Of a stretch of DNA of 50,705 nt, positions 42,124 through 50,417 are shown one piece after another. Within the stretch, counting starts at the first letter, position 1, and each line of letters begins with the position of its first letter. The DNA lies in NCBI GenBank assembly GCA_045612065.1, contig JAZKYH010000002.1, positions 1 through 50,705 of the forward strand, given 5' to 3'. The stretch is from UBA1189 sp045612065 (lineage in GTDB: Bacteria; Bacteroidota; Bacteroidia; Bacteroidales; Bacteroidaceae). A program made the translations under genes and the position numbers. The notes beneath the pieces are model-generated. The model did no database searches. It worked only from the letters and a program-made list of their open reading frames with translations, and was not told the DNA's origin.

Positions 42124-42876
42124 ATGAATACGAATAAGAATTCCTATACATTTATATATGCTTCGGTTATGGTTATTATCGTAGCATTCCTTTTGGCATT
42201 CGTCTCTTCTTCGCTCAAGCCTACGCAGGAGAAGAATGTTGCACTTGACAAGAAAAAGCAGATTCTTGCAGCACTTAACGTTTTTGCTGCAGATACCACT
42301 GAAGCAATGTATGCCAAATACGTAAAGGCGGAGGTTTTGATTGATACTTTTGGTAATGTGTTGTGCGATTCTGGTGCTTTTCAGGTAAAATCAAGCAATA
42401 TCGGTATTAAAGAAGGTCAACATCTTCCTCTCTACATATGTGAAAAAGATAGTGCCCAAAAGTTTATCATCCCCCTCTATGGCGCAGGCCTTTGGGGCCC
42501 CATCTGGGGATATGTAGCTCTCGATGATGACAAGGAGACTATCTATGGTGTGTACTTCTCACACAGCGGTGAAACTCCTGGTCTTGGTGCTGAGATTACC
42601 AATCGTGAGAAGTTTCAGGAACCTTTCAAAGGAAGGAAGGCTATCGGTGCCGATAACAAGGTAGTTATTAGTGTTGTCAAGAACGGTAAGGTACAGAACC
42701 CCGAGTTTGAGGTTGATGGTATCTCAGGTGGTACTATCACATCGCAGGGCGTAGACAAGATGCTTAAAGATTGTATCGGTTACTACAAAGCATTCCTCGC
42801 TCAGGGTGCAGATACTTGCTCTGTGGTAGCTTGTGATAGCGTGCCTGCAACCGAAAACCAAGTTGTTAACCAATAA
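42124..42876 (+). CDS. nqrC: Na+-translocating NADH:quinone reductase subunit C
   Basis: 250 residues with one N-terminal membrane helix (YTFIYASVMVIIVAFLLAFV) and a periplasmic FMN-binding domain. DGISGGTITSQGVDKML contains the threonine for covalent FMN attachment. SHSGETPGLGAEITNREKFQ is the conserved RnfG/NqrC segment. It lies 23 nt after nqrB and 18 nt before nqrD. Confidence 0.96.
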   Translation: MNTNKNSYTFIYASVMVIIVAFLLAFVSSSLKPTQEKNVALDKKKQILAALNVFAADTTEAMYAKYVKAEVLIDTFGNVLCDSGAFQVKSSNIGIKEGQHLPLYICEKDSAQKFIIPLYGAGLWGPIWGYVALDDDKETIYGVYFSHSGETPGLGAEITNREKFQEPFKGRKAIGADNKVVISVVKNGKVQNPEFEVDGISGGTITSQGVDKMLKDCIGYYKAFLAQGADTCSVVACDSVPATENQVVNQ

Positions 42877-42894
42877 TTTAAGGAGGAAACAGTT

Positions 42895-43530
42895 ATGTCA
42901 TTATTTTCAAAGCAGAATATGGAGGCGCTGAAGACTCCTCTGGGCATGAACAACCCCGTTACCGTGCAGGTACTTGGTATCTGTTCGGCATTGGCAGTAA
43001 CCGCCCAGCTCAAGCCCGCCATCGTAATGGGTCTCTCTGTGACCATTATCGTGGCTATGGCCAACGTGATTATTTCATTGCTCCGCAACACCATCCCCAA
43101 TCGTATCCGTATCATCGTGCAGTTGGTAGTGGTTGCTGCGCTCGTAACCATCGTGAGTGAAATCTTGAAGGCATTTGCCTACGATGTGAGTGTCGAACTC
43201 TCGGTTTACATCGGTCTTATCATTACCAATTGTATCCTGATGGGTCGCCTCGAGGCGTTCGCTATGGCCAATAAACCTTGGCCCTCATTCCTCGATGGTA
43301 TCGGTAACGGTCTCGGCTATGCCAAGATTCTCGTTATCGTAGCCTTCATCCGTGAGCTCTTCGGTAGCGGTTGCCTCTTCGGCATCCAGGTGATCCCCGC
43401 ATGGTGCTACGAGCATGGTTATATCAACAACGGCCTCATGCTGATGCCCCCCGCAGCCCTCATCATCGTAGGTTGCATCATCTGGTACCAGCGTGCCCGT
43501 CATACTGAGTTGCAAGAAGAACAAAACTAA
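42895..43530 (+). CDS. nqrD: Na+-translocating NADH:quinone reductase subunit D
   Basis: 211 residues and six membrane segments. A strong Shine-Dalgarno (AAGGAGG) lies before the ATG. VQVLGICSALAVTAQ and LIITNCILMGRLEAFA each hold a conserved Cys; together with two Cys in NqrE they bind the intramembrane iron centre. The gene is followed by a 155-bp repeat-filled gap that splits the operon from nqrE. Confidence 0.97.
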   Translation: MSLFSKQNMEALKTPLGMNNPVTVQVLGICSALAVTAQLKPAIVMGLSVTIIVAMANVIISLLRNTIPNRIRIIVQLVVVAALVTIVSEILKAFAYDVSVELSVYIGLIITNCILMGRLEAFAMANKPWPSFLDGIGNGLGYAKILVIVAFIRELFGSGCLFGIQVIPAWCYEHGYINNGLMLMPPAALIIVGCIIWYQRARHTELQEEQN

Positions 43531-43685
43531 ACTTAATTTACGATTTATCAATTTACGATTTACGATTGATTTACGATTGAGTCATTGAGTGATTTGCAAA
43601 AATGCGATGCCGAAATTGAAAAATAATCAAATTGAGAAATAAATAGTAAATAGTAAATCGTCAAATAGTAAATAAGAAGAAATTT
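43531..43685. repeat. Low-complexity repeat spacer inside the nqr operon
   Basis: Direct repeats of TTTACGATT (about 43540-43576) are followed by AAATAGTAAAT-type repeats (about 43640-43677), which are partly complementary to the first set (AAATCGT against ACGATTT). No gene, terminator T-run or promoter consensus is seen. All other nqr gaps are 3-23 bp. Confidence 0.7.
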
Positions 43686-44336
43686 ATGGAACATTTTATT
43701 AGTCTTTTCGTCCGCTCTATTTTCGTGGACAATATGATTTTCGCATTCTTCTTGGGTATGTGTTCTTACCTTGCCGTATCAAAGAATGTGAAGACTGCTC
43801 TCGGTCTCGGTGTAGCGGTAACCTTCGTGTTGCTCATTACCCTGCCCGTGAACTATCTATTGCAAACTGAAATCCTCGCTGAGAATGGTAGTCTGAACCC
43901 CGGTCTTCTTCTTGGGGGTGAGGGTGTAGACCTCAGTTTCTTGGCCTTTATCCTCTTCATTGCTGTTATTGCTGGTATCGTACAATTGGTTGAGATGGTA
44001 GTGGAGCGCTTCAGCCCCTCGCTGTACGCTTCGCTCGGTATCTTCTTGCCCCTTATCGCCGTGAACTGTGCCATCATGGGTGCTTCGCTCTTCATGCAGC
44101 AGCGCATCACCATGGACGCAGGCAATACACAGGCTATCCTTAATGTATGGGATTCTGTAGCCTATGCTATCGGCTCAGGTATCGGTTGGTTGCTTGCTAT
44201 TGTCGGCTTGGCAGCTATCCGCGAGAGGATGCAGTACTCTGACGTGCCCAAGCCTCTCCGTGGCCTTGGTATCACCTTCATCACTGTAGGTCTCATGGCT
44301 ATGGCATTCATGTGCTTCTCTGGTCTTAACATCTAA
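43686..44336 (+). CDS. nqrE: Na+-translocating NADH:quinone reductase subunit E
   Basis: 216 residues and six membrane segments in inverted topology to NqrD. FFLGMCSYLAVSKNVKTALG and IAVNCAIMGASLFMQ hold the two Cys that complete the iron site with NqrD. It starts MEHFISLFVRSIFVDNMIFA. It is followed by nqrF after 20 nt with AGGAGG as ribosome site. Confidence 0.97.
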   Translation: MEHFISLFVRSIFVDNMIFAFFLGMCSYLAVSKNVKTALGLGVAVTFVLLITLPVNYLLQTEILAENGSLNPGLLLGGEGVDLSFLAFILFIAVIAGIVQLVEMVVERFSPSLYASLGIFLPLIAVNCAIMGASLFMQQRITMDAGNTQAILNVWDSVAYAIGSGIGWLLAIVGLAAIRERMQYSDVPKPLRGLGITFITVGLMAMAFMCFSGLNI

Positions 44337-44356
44337 TAATAGGAGGAATAAGTAAT

Positions 44357-45634
44357 ATGGATAATATGAATTTGATTTTATCGAGTATCATCGTCTTTCT
44401 CGCAGTGATACTTCTCCTCGTTGCCATTCTTTTGGTAGCTAAGAAGTATCTCGTGGCTTCAGGTTCAGTGAAGCTCACTATCAATGGCGAGAACGAACTC
44501 GAAGTGGAGAGCGGTTCAACCCTGCTCAATACACTCTCTTCAAATGGTGTCTTCCTCTCTTCTGCCTGCGGTGGTAAGGGCTCATGCGGCCAGTGCAAGT
44601 GTCAGGTATTAGAAGGTGGTGGCGAGATTCTCCCCTCTGAGAAGGGACACTTCTCTCGTAAGCAGCAGCAAGATAACTGGCGTCTCGGTTGCCAAGTAAA
44701 GGTGAAGGGCGACATGTCTATCAAGGTTGACGAGTCAGTAATGGGCGTTAAGGAATGGGAGTGCGAGGTTATCTCAAACAAGAACGTGGCTACTTTCATC
44801 AAGGAGTACAAGGTGGCATTGCCTCCTGGCGAGCACATGGACTTCGAGCCCGGTTCTTATGCACAGATTAAGATTCCTGCATTCAGCATCGATTACGACA
44901 AGGATTTCGATAAGTCACTCATCGGTGACACCTATCTCCCCGCTTGGAAGAACTTTGGCCTCTTCAACTTGAAGTGTACCAACGATACTCCTACAGTACG
45001 TGCGTACTCTATGGCTAACTATCCTGACGAGGGTGATATCATCACCTTGAACGTACGTATCGCTACACCTCCTTTCAAACCCAAAGAGCAGGGTGGTGGC
45101 TTTATGGACGTTATGCCTGGTATTGCTTCATCTTACATCTTTAGTTTGAAACCCGGTGACAAGGTAATGATGAGTGGTCCTTACGGAGAGTTCCGTCCTA
45201 ACTACGAGTCTGGCCGTGAGATGATTTGGGTAGGTGGTGGTGCCGGTATGGCTCCTCTCCGTGCACAGATTATGCATATGCTCAAGACCCGTCAGTGCCG
45301 CGACCGTCAGATGCACTACTTCTATGGCGCTCGTGCATTGGAGGAGATCCCATTCCTCGATGATTTCCTCGCATTGGAGAAGGAGTTCGACAACTTCCAC
45401 TTCCACCTTGCGTTGGACCGTCCCGACCCCAAGGCAGACGCAGCAGGTATCAAGTATACTGCAGGTTTCGTAGCACCTGTTATGGGTGACACTTACCTCA
45501 AGCAGCATGAATCTCCCGAGGATTGCGAGTACTACTTGTGTGGTCCTCCCATGATGGCGAAGACTGTCCTCGACCTTTTGGACAGCCTTGGCGTAGAAAA
45601 GGATATGATTCACTTCGACGACTTCGGTGGATAA
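44357..45634 (+). CDS. nqrF: Na+-translocating NADH:quinone reductase subunit F
   Basis: 425 residues. One N-terminal membrane helix leads to a 2Fe-2S ferredoxin domain (CGGKGSCGQCKCQV and LGCQVKVKGD, four Cys). The FAD domain follows with RAYSMANYPDEGD. The NADH domain has WVGGGAGMAPLRAQ and ends YYLCGPPMMAKTVLDLLDSL...DDFGG. This is the NADH entry point. It is the last gene of the operon before a strong terminator. Confidence 0.98.
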   Translation: MDNMNLILSSIIVFLAVILLLVAILLVAKKYLVASGSVKLTINGENELEVESGSTLLNTLSSNGVFLSSACGGKGSCGQCKCQVLEGGGEILPSEKGHFSRKQQQDNWRLGCQVKVKGDMSIKVDESVMGVKEWECEVISNKNVATFIKEYKVALPPGEHMDFEPGSYAQIKIPAFSIDYDKDFDKSLIGDTYLPAWKNFGLFNLKCTNDTPTVRAYSMANYPDEGDIITLNVRIATPPFKPKEQGGGFMDVMPGIASSYIFSLKPGDKVMMSGPYGEFRPNYESGREMIWVGGGAGMAPLRAQIMHMLKTRQCRDRQMHYFYGARALEEIPFLDDFLALEKEFDNFHFHLALDRPDPKADAAGIKYTAGFVAPVMGDTYLKQHESPEDCEYYLCGPPMMAKTVLDLLDSLGVEKDMIHFDDFGG

Positions 45635-45665
45635 ACCTTAATAGTTCAGTTCTACTGAATAAAGT

Positions 45666-45703
45666 AATCGAGGCTCACATGCATGTGGGCCTCGATTCTT
45701 TTA
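45666..45703. terminator. Terminator shared by nqr and his operons
   Basis: AATCGAGGCTCACAT (45666-45680) pairs with ATGTGGGCCTCGATT (45683-45697) over 15 bp with one G-U, followed by CTTTTAT. It sits 31 bp after nqrF, and facing it hisC ends 40 bp away. On the minus strand a TTTAT tail follows the stem, so it may act in both directions. Confidence 0.85.
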
Positions 45704-45739
45704 TGTCTGTGTTAAAGGACTTCTTTGAAAAAAGGAATA

Positions 45740-46780
45740 TTATCTTTTATACACCGTGCATTCTGTTATTAATCGATTGTTTTCTTCGGGGGTTCCTATG
45801 GTGATGCGCAAGGTGCTTTCACAGCCAGGAGTGCGTGAGCGATCTCGTACAATGAGTTCACGGGCGATAAGATACTCGTACAAGTCACGCGAGTGGTCTA
45901 CTTTTACCAAGAGGAAGTTGGCATCGCTGGGGTATACTTTCTCGACATAGGGCAATGCGCTTAGGGCTGTTGCCACACGTTCGCGTTCAGTGATGAGTGT
46001 CTGCACTTGTTCAGTGATGTTAGTCTCCAATAAACGTTGTGCTAATGCCAGAGTGTCTGCACCAATGTTGTAGGGATATTTCACCTGCTCAAAGATGCTG
46101 ATGATACACTCGTGGGCGAAGGCGAGTCCTATGCGTAGGCCTGCAAGTCCATAGGCCTTGGAGAGGGTCTGTAGGACAATAAGATTGGGATGCTCATCAA
46201 TGAATTCTACCATGCTGGGTACAGACGAGAAGTCTATGTAGGCTTCATCGACCACCACGATGCCGGGGAAGTGATTCACGAGGTAGAGAAGCTGTTCGCG
46301 TGAGTATGCATTGGCTGTGGGATTGTTCGGGGAGCACACAAAAAGAAGTTTGCTTTGTGTGTCAATAGTATCAAGGAGTTTGTCTATGGGAAGGGAAAAA
46401 TCTTCGTTCAACATCACTTCTCGATACTCGACATCATTGATGGCTGCGCATACACTATACATACCATAGGTGGGAGCAATGCTGATGACATTGTCCATGT
46501 TGGGACGGCAGAAGATGCGGAATAGGAGATCTATGGCCTCGTCGCTGCCGTTACCGAGAAAGAGACGTGAAGAGTCTACTCCCTTTCTCTGAGCGACAGT
46601 CCCTCGTACTTGTGCCTTGAGTGTCGTCGAGGGATAGCGGTTGTATCCATTTGGGAAAGGGTTCTCATTGGCATCGAGGTAGATTCCGATATTACCTTTA
46701 TATTCGTCGCGTGCCGTGGAGTAGGGCTTCAAGGCTGCAATATTGGGGCGGACGAGTAGTTTTACTTGTTCTATGGTCAT
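45740..46780 (-). CDS. hisC: Histidinol-phosphate aminotransferase
   Basis: 346 residues of a class I/II PLP aminotransferase. YLDANENPFPNGYNRYP at the N-terminus is typical of HisC, and LQTLSKAYGLAGLRIG holds the PLP lysine. LFVCSPNNPTANAYSREQLL and VVDEAYIDFSSVP bind the cofactor. It converts imidazole acetol phosphate to histidinol phosphate. Its ATG overlaps the hisD stop (ATGA). It is the last gene of this his operon; hisB does not follow. Confidence 0.95.
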   Translation of the reverse strand: MTIEQVKLLVRPNIAALKPYSTARDEYKGNIGIYLDANENPFPNGYNRYPSTTLKAQVRGTVAQRKGVDSSRLFLGNGSDEAIDLLFRIFCRPNMDNVISIAPTYGMYSVCAAINDVEYREVMLNEDFSLPIDKLLDTIDTQSKLLFVCSPNNPTANAYSREQLLYLVNHFPGIVVVDEAYIDFSSVPSMVEFIDEHPNLIVLQTLSKAYGLAGLRIGLAFAHECIISIFEQVKYPYNIGADTLALAQRLLETNITEQVQTLITERERVATALSALPYVEKVYPSDANFLLVKVDHSRDLYEYLIARELIVRDRSRTPGCESTLRITIGTPEENNRLITECTVYKR

Positions 46781-48057
46781 GATAAACGAATTTTTACTGC
46801 ATTGGCATGAGCATCGAGACCTTCTGCTTCAGCCATGCTAATAATTGTCTTTCCAAGAGCGCTCAATCCTTCTTTTGTTAGTTCCTGATAGGTGATTGCG
46901 TGCATGAAGCTGTCGAGTCCAATGCCGCTGTAGGCTGTCGCTAAGCCCATGGTTGGGAGTGTATGATTGGTGCCTGAGGCATAGTCTCCAGCACTTTCGG
47001 GTGAGTAGTGTCCTACGAAGATGCTTCCCGCTGCAGTGATGCGATTGGCGACACTCCAGGCCTCGTCCATGGAGATGATGAGGTGTTCAGCTGCGTAGTC
47101 ATTGGCGAAATCGACCATGGTGTCTACGCTATCGAATACAACGATGCGGCTATTGGTCAAGGAGCGTTTTGCAATGTCTGCACGAGGGAGTAGGGCCAAC
47201 TGACTTGCAATCTCCGTCTCTACTTGTGCGGCTAATTCCTGACTGTTGCATACGAGAATTGACTGACTGTCGGGGCCATGCTCGGCTTGTGAAAGGAAGT
47301 CGGCAGCAACGAAAGCCGGTTGGGCTGTAGTATCTGCCATTATCATCACTTCGGATGGTCCTGCGGGCATGTCAATGGAAGTGCCTTGGGCACTCACCAT
47401 TTGCTTGGCCTTAGTGACGTAGCGGTTGCCTGGACCAAATATTTTGTATACACGGCGGATGCTCTCTGTTCCATAGGCCATAGCTGCAACGGCTTGGGCA
47501 CCGCCTAATTTATATATGGTGTGTACACCGCATAGCTGAGCCGTATAGAGTACTACGGGATTAACCTTTCCTGAAGTACGGTCACATGGGGTGCAGAGTA
47601 CAATTTCCTCACATCCTGCAATCTGGGCAGGTAATGCCAGCATCAGAATGGTAGAGAAAAGTGGAGCGCTACCTCCTGGGATATAGAGACCAACACGGCG
47701 GATGGGGACTACTCGACGACGGCAATGCACTCCGGACATAGTATGGACATCGACTACAGGCACCTGTTGTGCGCGGTGAAAGGCTATGATGTTCTCGGAT
47801 GCTTGTCGGATAGCCTCCTTGAGTTCTTCGTTCACCAAGGTTTCTGCTTCAGCAAACTCTTCATCGGATACTTGCAATGATTTGGGGCATCGGCCATCAA
47901 TTTCAGTGGTGATAGCTCTCAGTGCCTCATCGCCACCTTGGCGCACACGATCAAGGATGACTCGCACACGGCTCTCAATGACCTTGTCCTCGTCAGTGGC
48001 ACGTTGCATGAGCGGGGGCCACTCTGAGGGTGAGGGGTTAATATAAGTCTGTAACAT
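46777..48057 (-). CDS. hisD: Histidinol dehydrogenase
   Basis: The ATG at 48057 (MLQTYINPSPSEWPPLMQRA) gives 426 residues, the usual size; a TTG at 48081 overlapping hisG is possible but less likely. Conserved parts include YIPGGSAPLFSTILMLALPA, GAQAVAAMAYGTESI and IDMPAGPSEVMIMADTTAQP, with zinc and catalytic residues in FLSQAEHGPDSQSIL and NHTLPTMG. It performs the last two oxidations of histidine synthesis (histidinol to histidine). Confidence 0.96.
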   Translation of the reverse strand: MLQTYINPSPSEWPPLMQRATDEDKVIESRVRVILDRVRQGGDEALRAITTEIDGRCPKSLQVSDEEFAEAETLVNEELKEAIRQASENIIAFHRAQQVPVVDVHTMSGVHCRRRVVPIRRVGLYIPGGSAPLFSTILMLALPAQIAGCEEIVLCTPCDRTSGKVNPVVLYTAQLCGVHTIYKLGGAQAVAAMAYGTESIRRVYKIFGPGNRYVTKAKQMVSAQGTSIDMPAGPSEVMIMADTTAQPAFVAADFLSQAEHGPDSQSILVCNSQELAAQVETEIASQLALLPRADIAKRSLTNSRIVVFDSVDTMVDFANDYAAEHLIISMDEAWSVANRITAAGSIFVGHYSPESAGDYASGTNHTLPTMGLATAYSGIGLDSFMHAITYQELTKEGLSALGKTIISMAEAEGLDAHANAVKIRLS

Positions 48058-48073
48058 AAGGGAGGCTTCCTTT

Positions 48074-48925
48074 TTATTCAATTACTTTATCCAAATCCAA
48101 AACAAGAATGCCTTCTGCGCCAATTTGTTTGAGGCGCTCAATCTTATCCCATAGTTCATCGGCCTTGACAACAGAGTGTAGTGAACACCAGGAATTGTCT
48201 GCCAAAGGCATTACGGACGGACTACGCATGGCGGGTAATATGGTTATAGCCTCTTCTACCTTGGCAGTAGGGAGGTTCATGAGGATGTACTTCTTTCCAC
48301 GGCTATTGGTTACAGCATCGATACGGAAGAGCAGCGAGTCGAGTACTGCCTGTTTCTCAGGCGTGAGGTTAGGGTTGGCGATAAGCACGGCCTCGGAGTG
48401 GATGACCTTTTCTACCTCCTTCAATCCATTTGAAACGAGCGTGCCACCCGATGAAACGATGTCAAAAATTGCATCGGCAATACCAGCTGCAGGAGCTATT
48501 TCTACCGAGCCTTTGATGATACGTACCGAAGCTTCTACTCCTTGCTCGGTAAGGAAACGACGTAGAATGTTGGGGTATGAGGTGGCGATGCGTTTGTTTT
48601 GGAAATATTGGGGCGAGATGTACTCGTCGGTTTTAGGAATGGCGAGCGAGATTCGGCAACCACCGAATCCAAGTTGGCGCACGACGTTTACAGTAGCTTC
48701 GGTCTCAGCCACTTCGTTATAACCCACAATTCCTATGTCTGCAGAACCGTCGGCCACAACTTCGGGGATATCATCATCGCGCAGATAGAGTATCTCTATG
48801 GGGAAGTTATTCACGCGATCAAGAAACTTACGTTTCTGGTCATTTATGTTCAAACCTGCATCCTGCAGGAGTTCGACGCTCTGTTCGTTGAGTCGTCCTT
48901 TGGATTGAATTGCTATGCGTATCAT
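48074..48925 (-). CDS. hisG: ATP phosphoribosyltransferase, long form
   Basis: 283 residues: the catalytic bilobal part (MIRIAIQSKGRLNEQSVELL; ADIGIVGYNEVAE; DAIFDIVSSGGTLVSNGLKE) plus a C-terminal ACT-like domain (about 210-283, YILMNLPTAKVEEAITILPA), which in this class binds histidine for feedback inhibition. It commits ATP and PRPP to histidine synthesis. It is the first gene of the operon, preceded by a leader peptide and attenuator, so both enzyme and transcript look histidine-controlled. Confidence 0.97.
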   Translation of the reverse strand: MIRIAIQSKGRLNEQSVELLQDAGLNINDQKRKFLDRVNNFPIEILYLRDDDIPEVVADGSADIGIVGYNEVAETEATVNVVRQLGFGGCRISLAIPKTDEYISPQYFQNKRIATSYPNILRRFLTEQGVEASVRIIKGSVEIAPAAGIADAIFDIVSSGGTLVSNGLKEVEKVIHSEAVLIANPNLTPEKQAVLDSLLFRIDAVTNSRGKKYILMNLPTAKVEEAITILPAMRSPSVMPLADNSWCSLHSVVKADELWDKIERLKQIGAEGILVLDLDKVIE

Positions 48926-48946
48926 ATCTTGTAAATTATTCTTAGC

Positions 48947-48977
48947 AAAAAAGACTTACCTAAAGGCAAGTCTTTTT
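48947..48977 (-). terminator. his operon attenuator (terminator hairpin)
   Basis: On the minus strand AAAAAGACTTGCC, loop TTTA, GGTAAGTCTTTTTT forms a 13-bp stem with one G-U pair and ends in a U-run, 22 nt upstream of the hisG ATG. It lies 43 nt past the leader-peptide stop, the place expected for an attenuator. Confidence 0.85.
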
Positions 48978-48988
48978 GTCGGTCTTTA

Positions 48989-49129
48989 CTAATGAATCCA
49001 AACTGCATACAACACTCACCTTATCTAATCAGATAAGAATGATGATGGTGTTGTAGGCTAGTTTGATTCATCTTTGTTATCCTTTCTTAAAAACCTTAAA
49101 TACTAACACCCTTTCTTTATGTGAGTGTT
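48989..49129 (-). promoter_or_regulatory. his leader RNA with competing helices
   Basis: The first part of the leader-peptide coding sequence (49071-49048) is complementary to 49018-48992: blocks ATGAATC/GATTCAT, AAACT/AGTTT and ACAACAC/GTGTTGT, 19 pairs in all. The same downstream segment (GTGAGTGTT at 49019-49011) is also perfectly complementary over 9 bp to the 5' leader (AACACTCAC at 49129-49121). CTTATCT/AGATAAG (49037-49020) is a small hairpin at the peptide stop. Which helix serves as antiterminator is not resolved by eye. Confidence 0.65.
49021..49071 (-). CDS. hisL: his operon leader peptide, 16 aa
   Basis: The frame reads MNQTSLQHHHHSYLIR then TAA. Four consecutive His codons (CAC CAT CAT CAT, 49050-49039) sit in the middle. 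AGAAAGGA lies about 7 nt before the ATG as a weak ribosome site. Ribosomes short of His-tRNA would stall here and change folding of the downstream leader RNA, as in enterobacterial his attenuation. The peptide itself needs no further function. The gene symbol is by analogy. Confidence 0.85.
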   Translation of the reverse strand: MNQTSLQHHHHSYLIR

Positions 49130-49138
49130 ATGTAGGCG

Positions 49139-49170
49139 CAAAGGTATGCTATTTTTTTCTTCCATACAAA
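49139..49170 (-). promoter_or_regulatory. his operon promoter
   Basis: The minus strand has TTTG (49170-49167), a 20-bp spacer and TACCTTTG (49146-49139), an exact Bacteroidetes -33/-7 pair. Transcription would start near 49133, about 60 nt before the leader peptide and about 210 nt before hisG. Confidence 0.8.
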
Positions 49171-49269
49171 CAAAATGACAAAAAAAATAGCGATAAGGTA
49201 TAATTTTATTGTTGAAATATCCAGAATTGCAGCAAAAGTTCTTTATTGGGCCGCTTTTTGTAATCTCTG

Positions 49270-50019
49270 CTATTCGAAATAGAAGGTGAGTACCATCATC
49301 CGGTTTGTTGCACTCTCAAGTGAATGGGTATACTTGAGCAAATCGTTGTCGGTAAGATCATTGCGCTTCTTTACTAAAATATCGGCTAATCCGAAACAGA
49401 ATTTTAGTTCAGGAATGAGCTTAAAGAAGGGTAGATAGAAGTCGCAGCCCATACCTACCTCGAGTGCTACATCGGCTCGTTGTACGAGTAATGGGCGCTG
49501 TCTTTTTACTGTGAGGTCAAGCGACGGAGCGATGCCTGCCATCACATAGGGACGATAATTGTTAAAGCGTTGAGCGGCACACTTAACCTCAATGGGAACC
49601 GTGAGGTAAGTGGACTTTACTGCTTGACGCTCCAAGGCTCCGCTCTGTTGTTCGCGAAAGACAACCATTTTGTCTCCAAAATGCATTGTAGGTACAAGGC
49701 GCAGAGCGAAATGTTCTGTCATGCGCCATTCACCCAACACTCCGACTGTAAAACCGGGTGTGTAGGAAGGTACATCTCCAAACCATGACTCCTGCGTACC
49801 TTCTTCTGTTGAGTGCAGGAAACCATTGTTGACAAATTCGATATCTTGTACATGAGTGCCGAAGAGGAATCCATAATGCCAATGGCGCATATCTATATAG
49901 GGGCGATTTTGCACCTTGCGCTCTTGTGCTGCAAGGTGTTGAGGGAAGGCGAGCATGCAGATGACAACTGCTAGTATTCCTATACACCTATATATATAAT
50001 TGGACGTTCTCGAATTCAT
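49270..50019 (-). CDS. porT: PorT-family outer-membrane protein, type IX secretion component
   Basis: The start at 50019 (MNSRTSNYIYRCIGILAVVI) gives a signal peptide ending LAAQ (32) and 249 residues; earlier in-frame codons cross the promoter. RKVQNRPYIDMRHWHYGFLF and GTHVQDIEFVNNGF match the conserved N-terminal region of PorT/SprT, an eight-stranded barrel protein needed for T9SS secretion in Porphyromonas. The chain ends in an aromatic residue (LTFYFE), usual for barrels. Its presence supports a working T9SS in this organism. It is a monocistronic unit convergent with nothing nearby. Confidence 0.85.
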   Translation of the reverse strand: MNSRTSNYIYRCIGILAVVICMLAFPQHLAAQERKVQNRPYIDMRHWHYGFLFGTHVQDIEFVNNGFLHSTEEGTQESWFGDVPSYTPGFTVGVLGEWRMTEHFALRLVPTMHFGDKMVVFREQQSGALERQAVKSTYLTVPIEVKCAAQRFNNYRPYVMAGIAPSLDLTVKRQRPLLVQRADVALEVGMGCDFYLPFFKLIPELKFCFGLADILVKKRNDLTDNDLLKYTHSLESATNRMMVLTFYFE

Positions 50020-50066
50020 ACCTATGTATAACGCATAGCTCTGCGCTTTATTATTTAGACAATGTA

Positions 50067-50074
50067 CAAATATA
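50067..50074 (-). promoter_or_regulatory. porT promoter -7 element
   Basis: The minus strand reads TATATTTG (TAnnTTTG), 47 bp upstream of the chosen porT start. No clear -33 TTTG. Confidence 0.5.
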
Positions 50075-50118
50075 GCAGAAAAGTGTCCGGATACGAACAT
50101 TGAGAGGATAAAAAACCT

Positions 50119-50126
50119 TACCTTTG
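50119..50126 (+). promoter_or_regulatory. Ferredoxin gene promoter -7 element
   Basis: TACCTTTG (TAnnTTTG), 38 bp before the ferredoxin ATG. The -33 region is not consensus. Confidence 0.65.
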
Positions 50127-50164
50127 CAGCGTTAGTAATAAACAATAACTAAATATTAAGAACT

Positions 50165-50335
50165 ATGGCTTACGTAATCACTGACGACTGTATCAAGTGC
50201 GGTACTTGCGTTGACGAGTGCCCCTCTGAAGCTATCTCTGAAGGCGATACCAAGTATGTTATCAACCCCGATCTCTGCGTAGATTGCGGTACTTGCGCTG
50301 ACGCTTGTCCTTCTGAAGCAATCCAGCCCGAGTAA
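50165..50335 (+). CDS. 2[4Fe-4S] ferredoxin, 56 aa
   Basis: A short gene, easily missed by length cut-offs. It begins MAYVITDDCIKCGTCVDECP and has two CxxCxxCxxxCP motifs (CIKCGTCVDECP and CVDCGTCADACP), each binding one 4Fe-4S cluster, with pseudo-twofold symmetry and PSEAI after each motif. This is a classic clostridial-type low-potential electron carrier, as used by pyruvate:ferredoxin oxidoreductase and hydrogenases in anaerobes. Its own promoter and terminator make it a single-gene, probably highly expressed unit. Confidence 0.97.
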   Translation: MAYVITDDCIKCGTCVDECPSEAISEGDTKYVINPDLCVDCGTCADACPSEAIQPE

Positions 50336-50353
50336 GATACGGTCAGAAAAAAA

Positions 50354-50392
50354 GATGAAGGTGTGCTTGTTCAAGCACACCTTTCTTTTTTT
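50354..50392. terminator. Bidirectional terminator after the ferredoxin gene
   Basis: AAGGTGTGCTT (50358-50368), loop GTTC, AAGCACACCTT (50373-50383), then TCTTTTTTT; an A-run on the left side gives a T-tail for the minus strand too. It serves the ferredoxin gene and probably also the HAD gene ending at 50418. Confidence 0.9.
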
Positions 50393-50417
50393 ATGTCCCC
50401 GCCACGCTGGCTTGGCA

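Noticed and set aside
48926..49133. T-box or other riboswitch before hisG
   Set aside because: No T-box sequence is seen, whereas a leader peptide with four His codons explains the hairpins.
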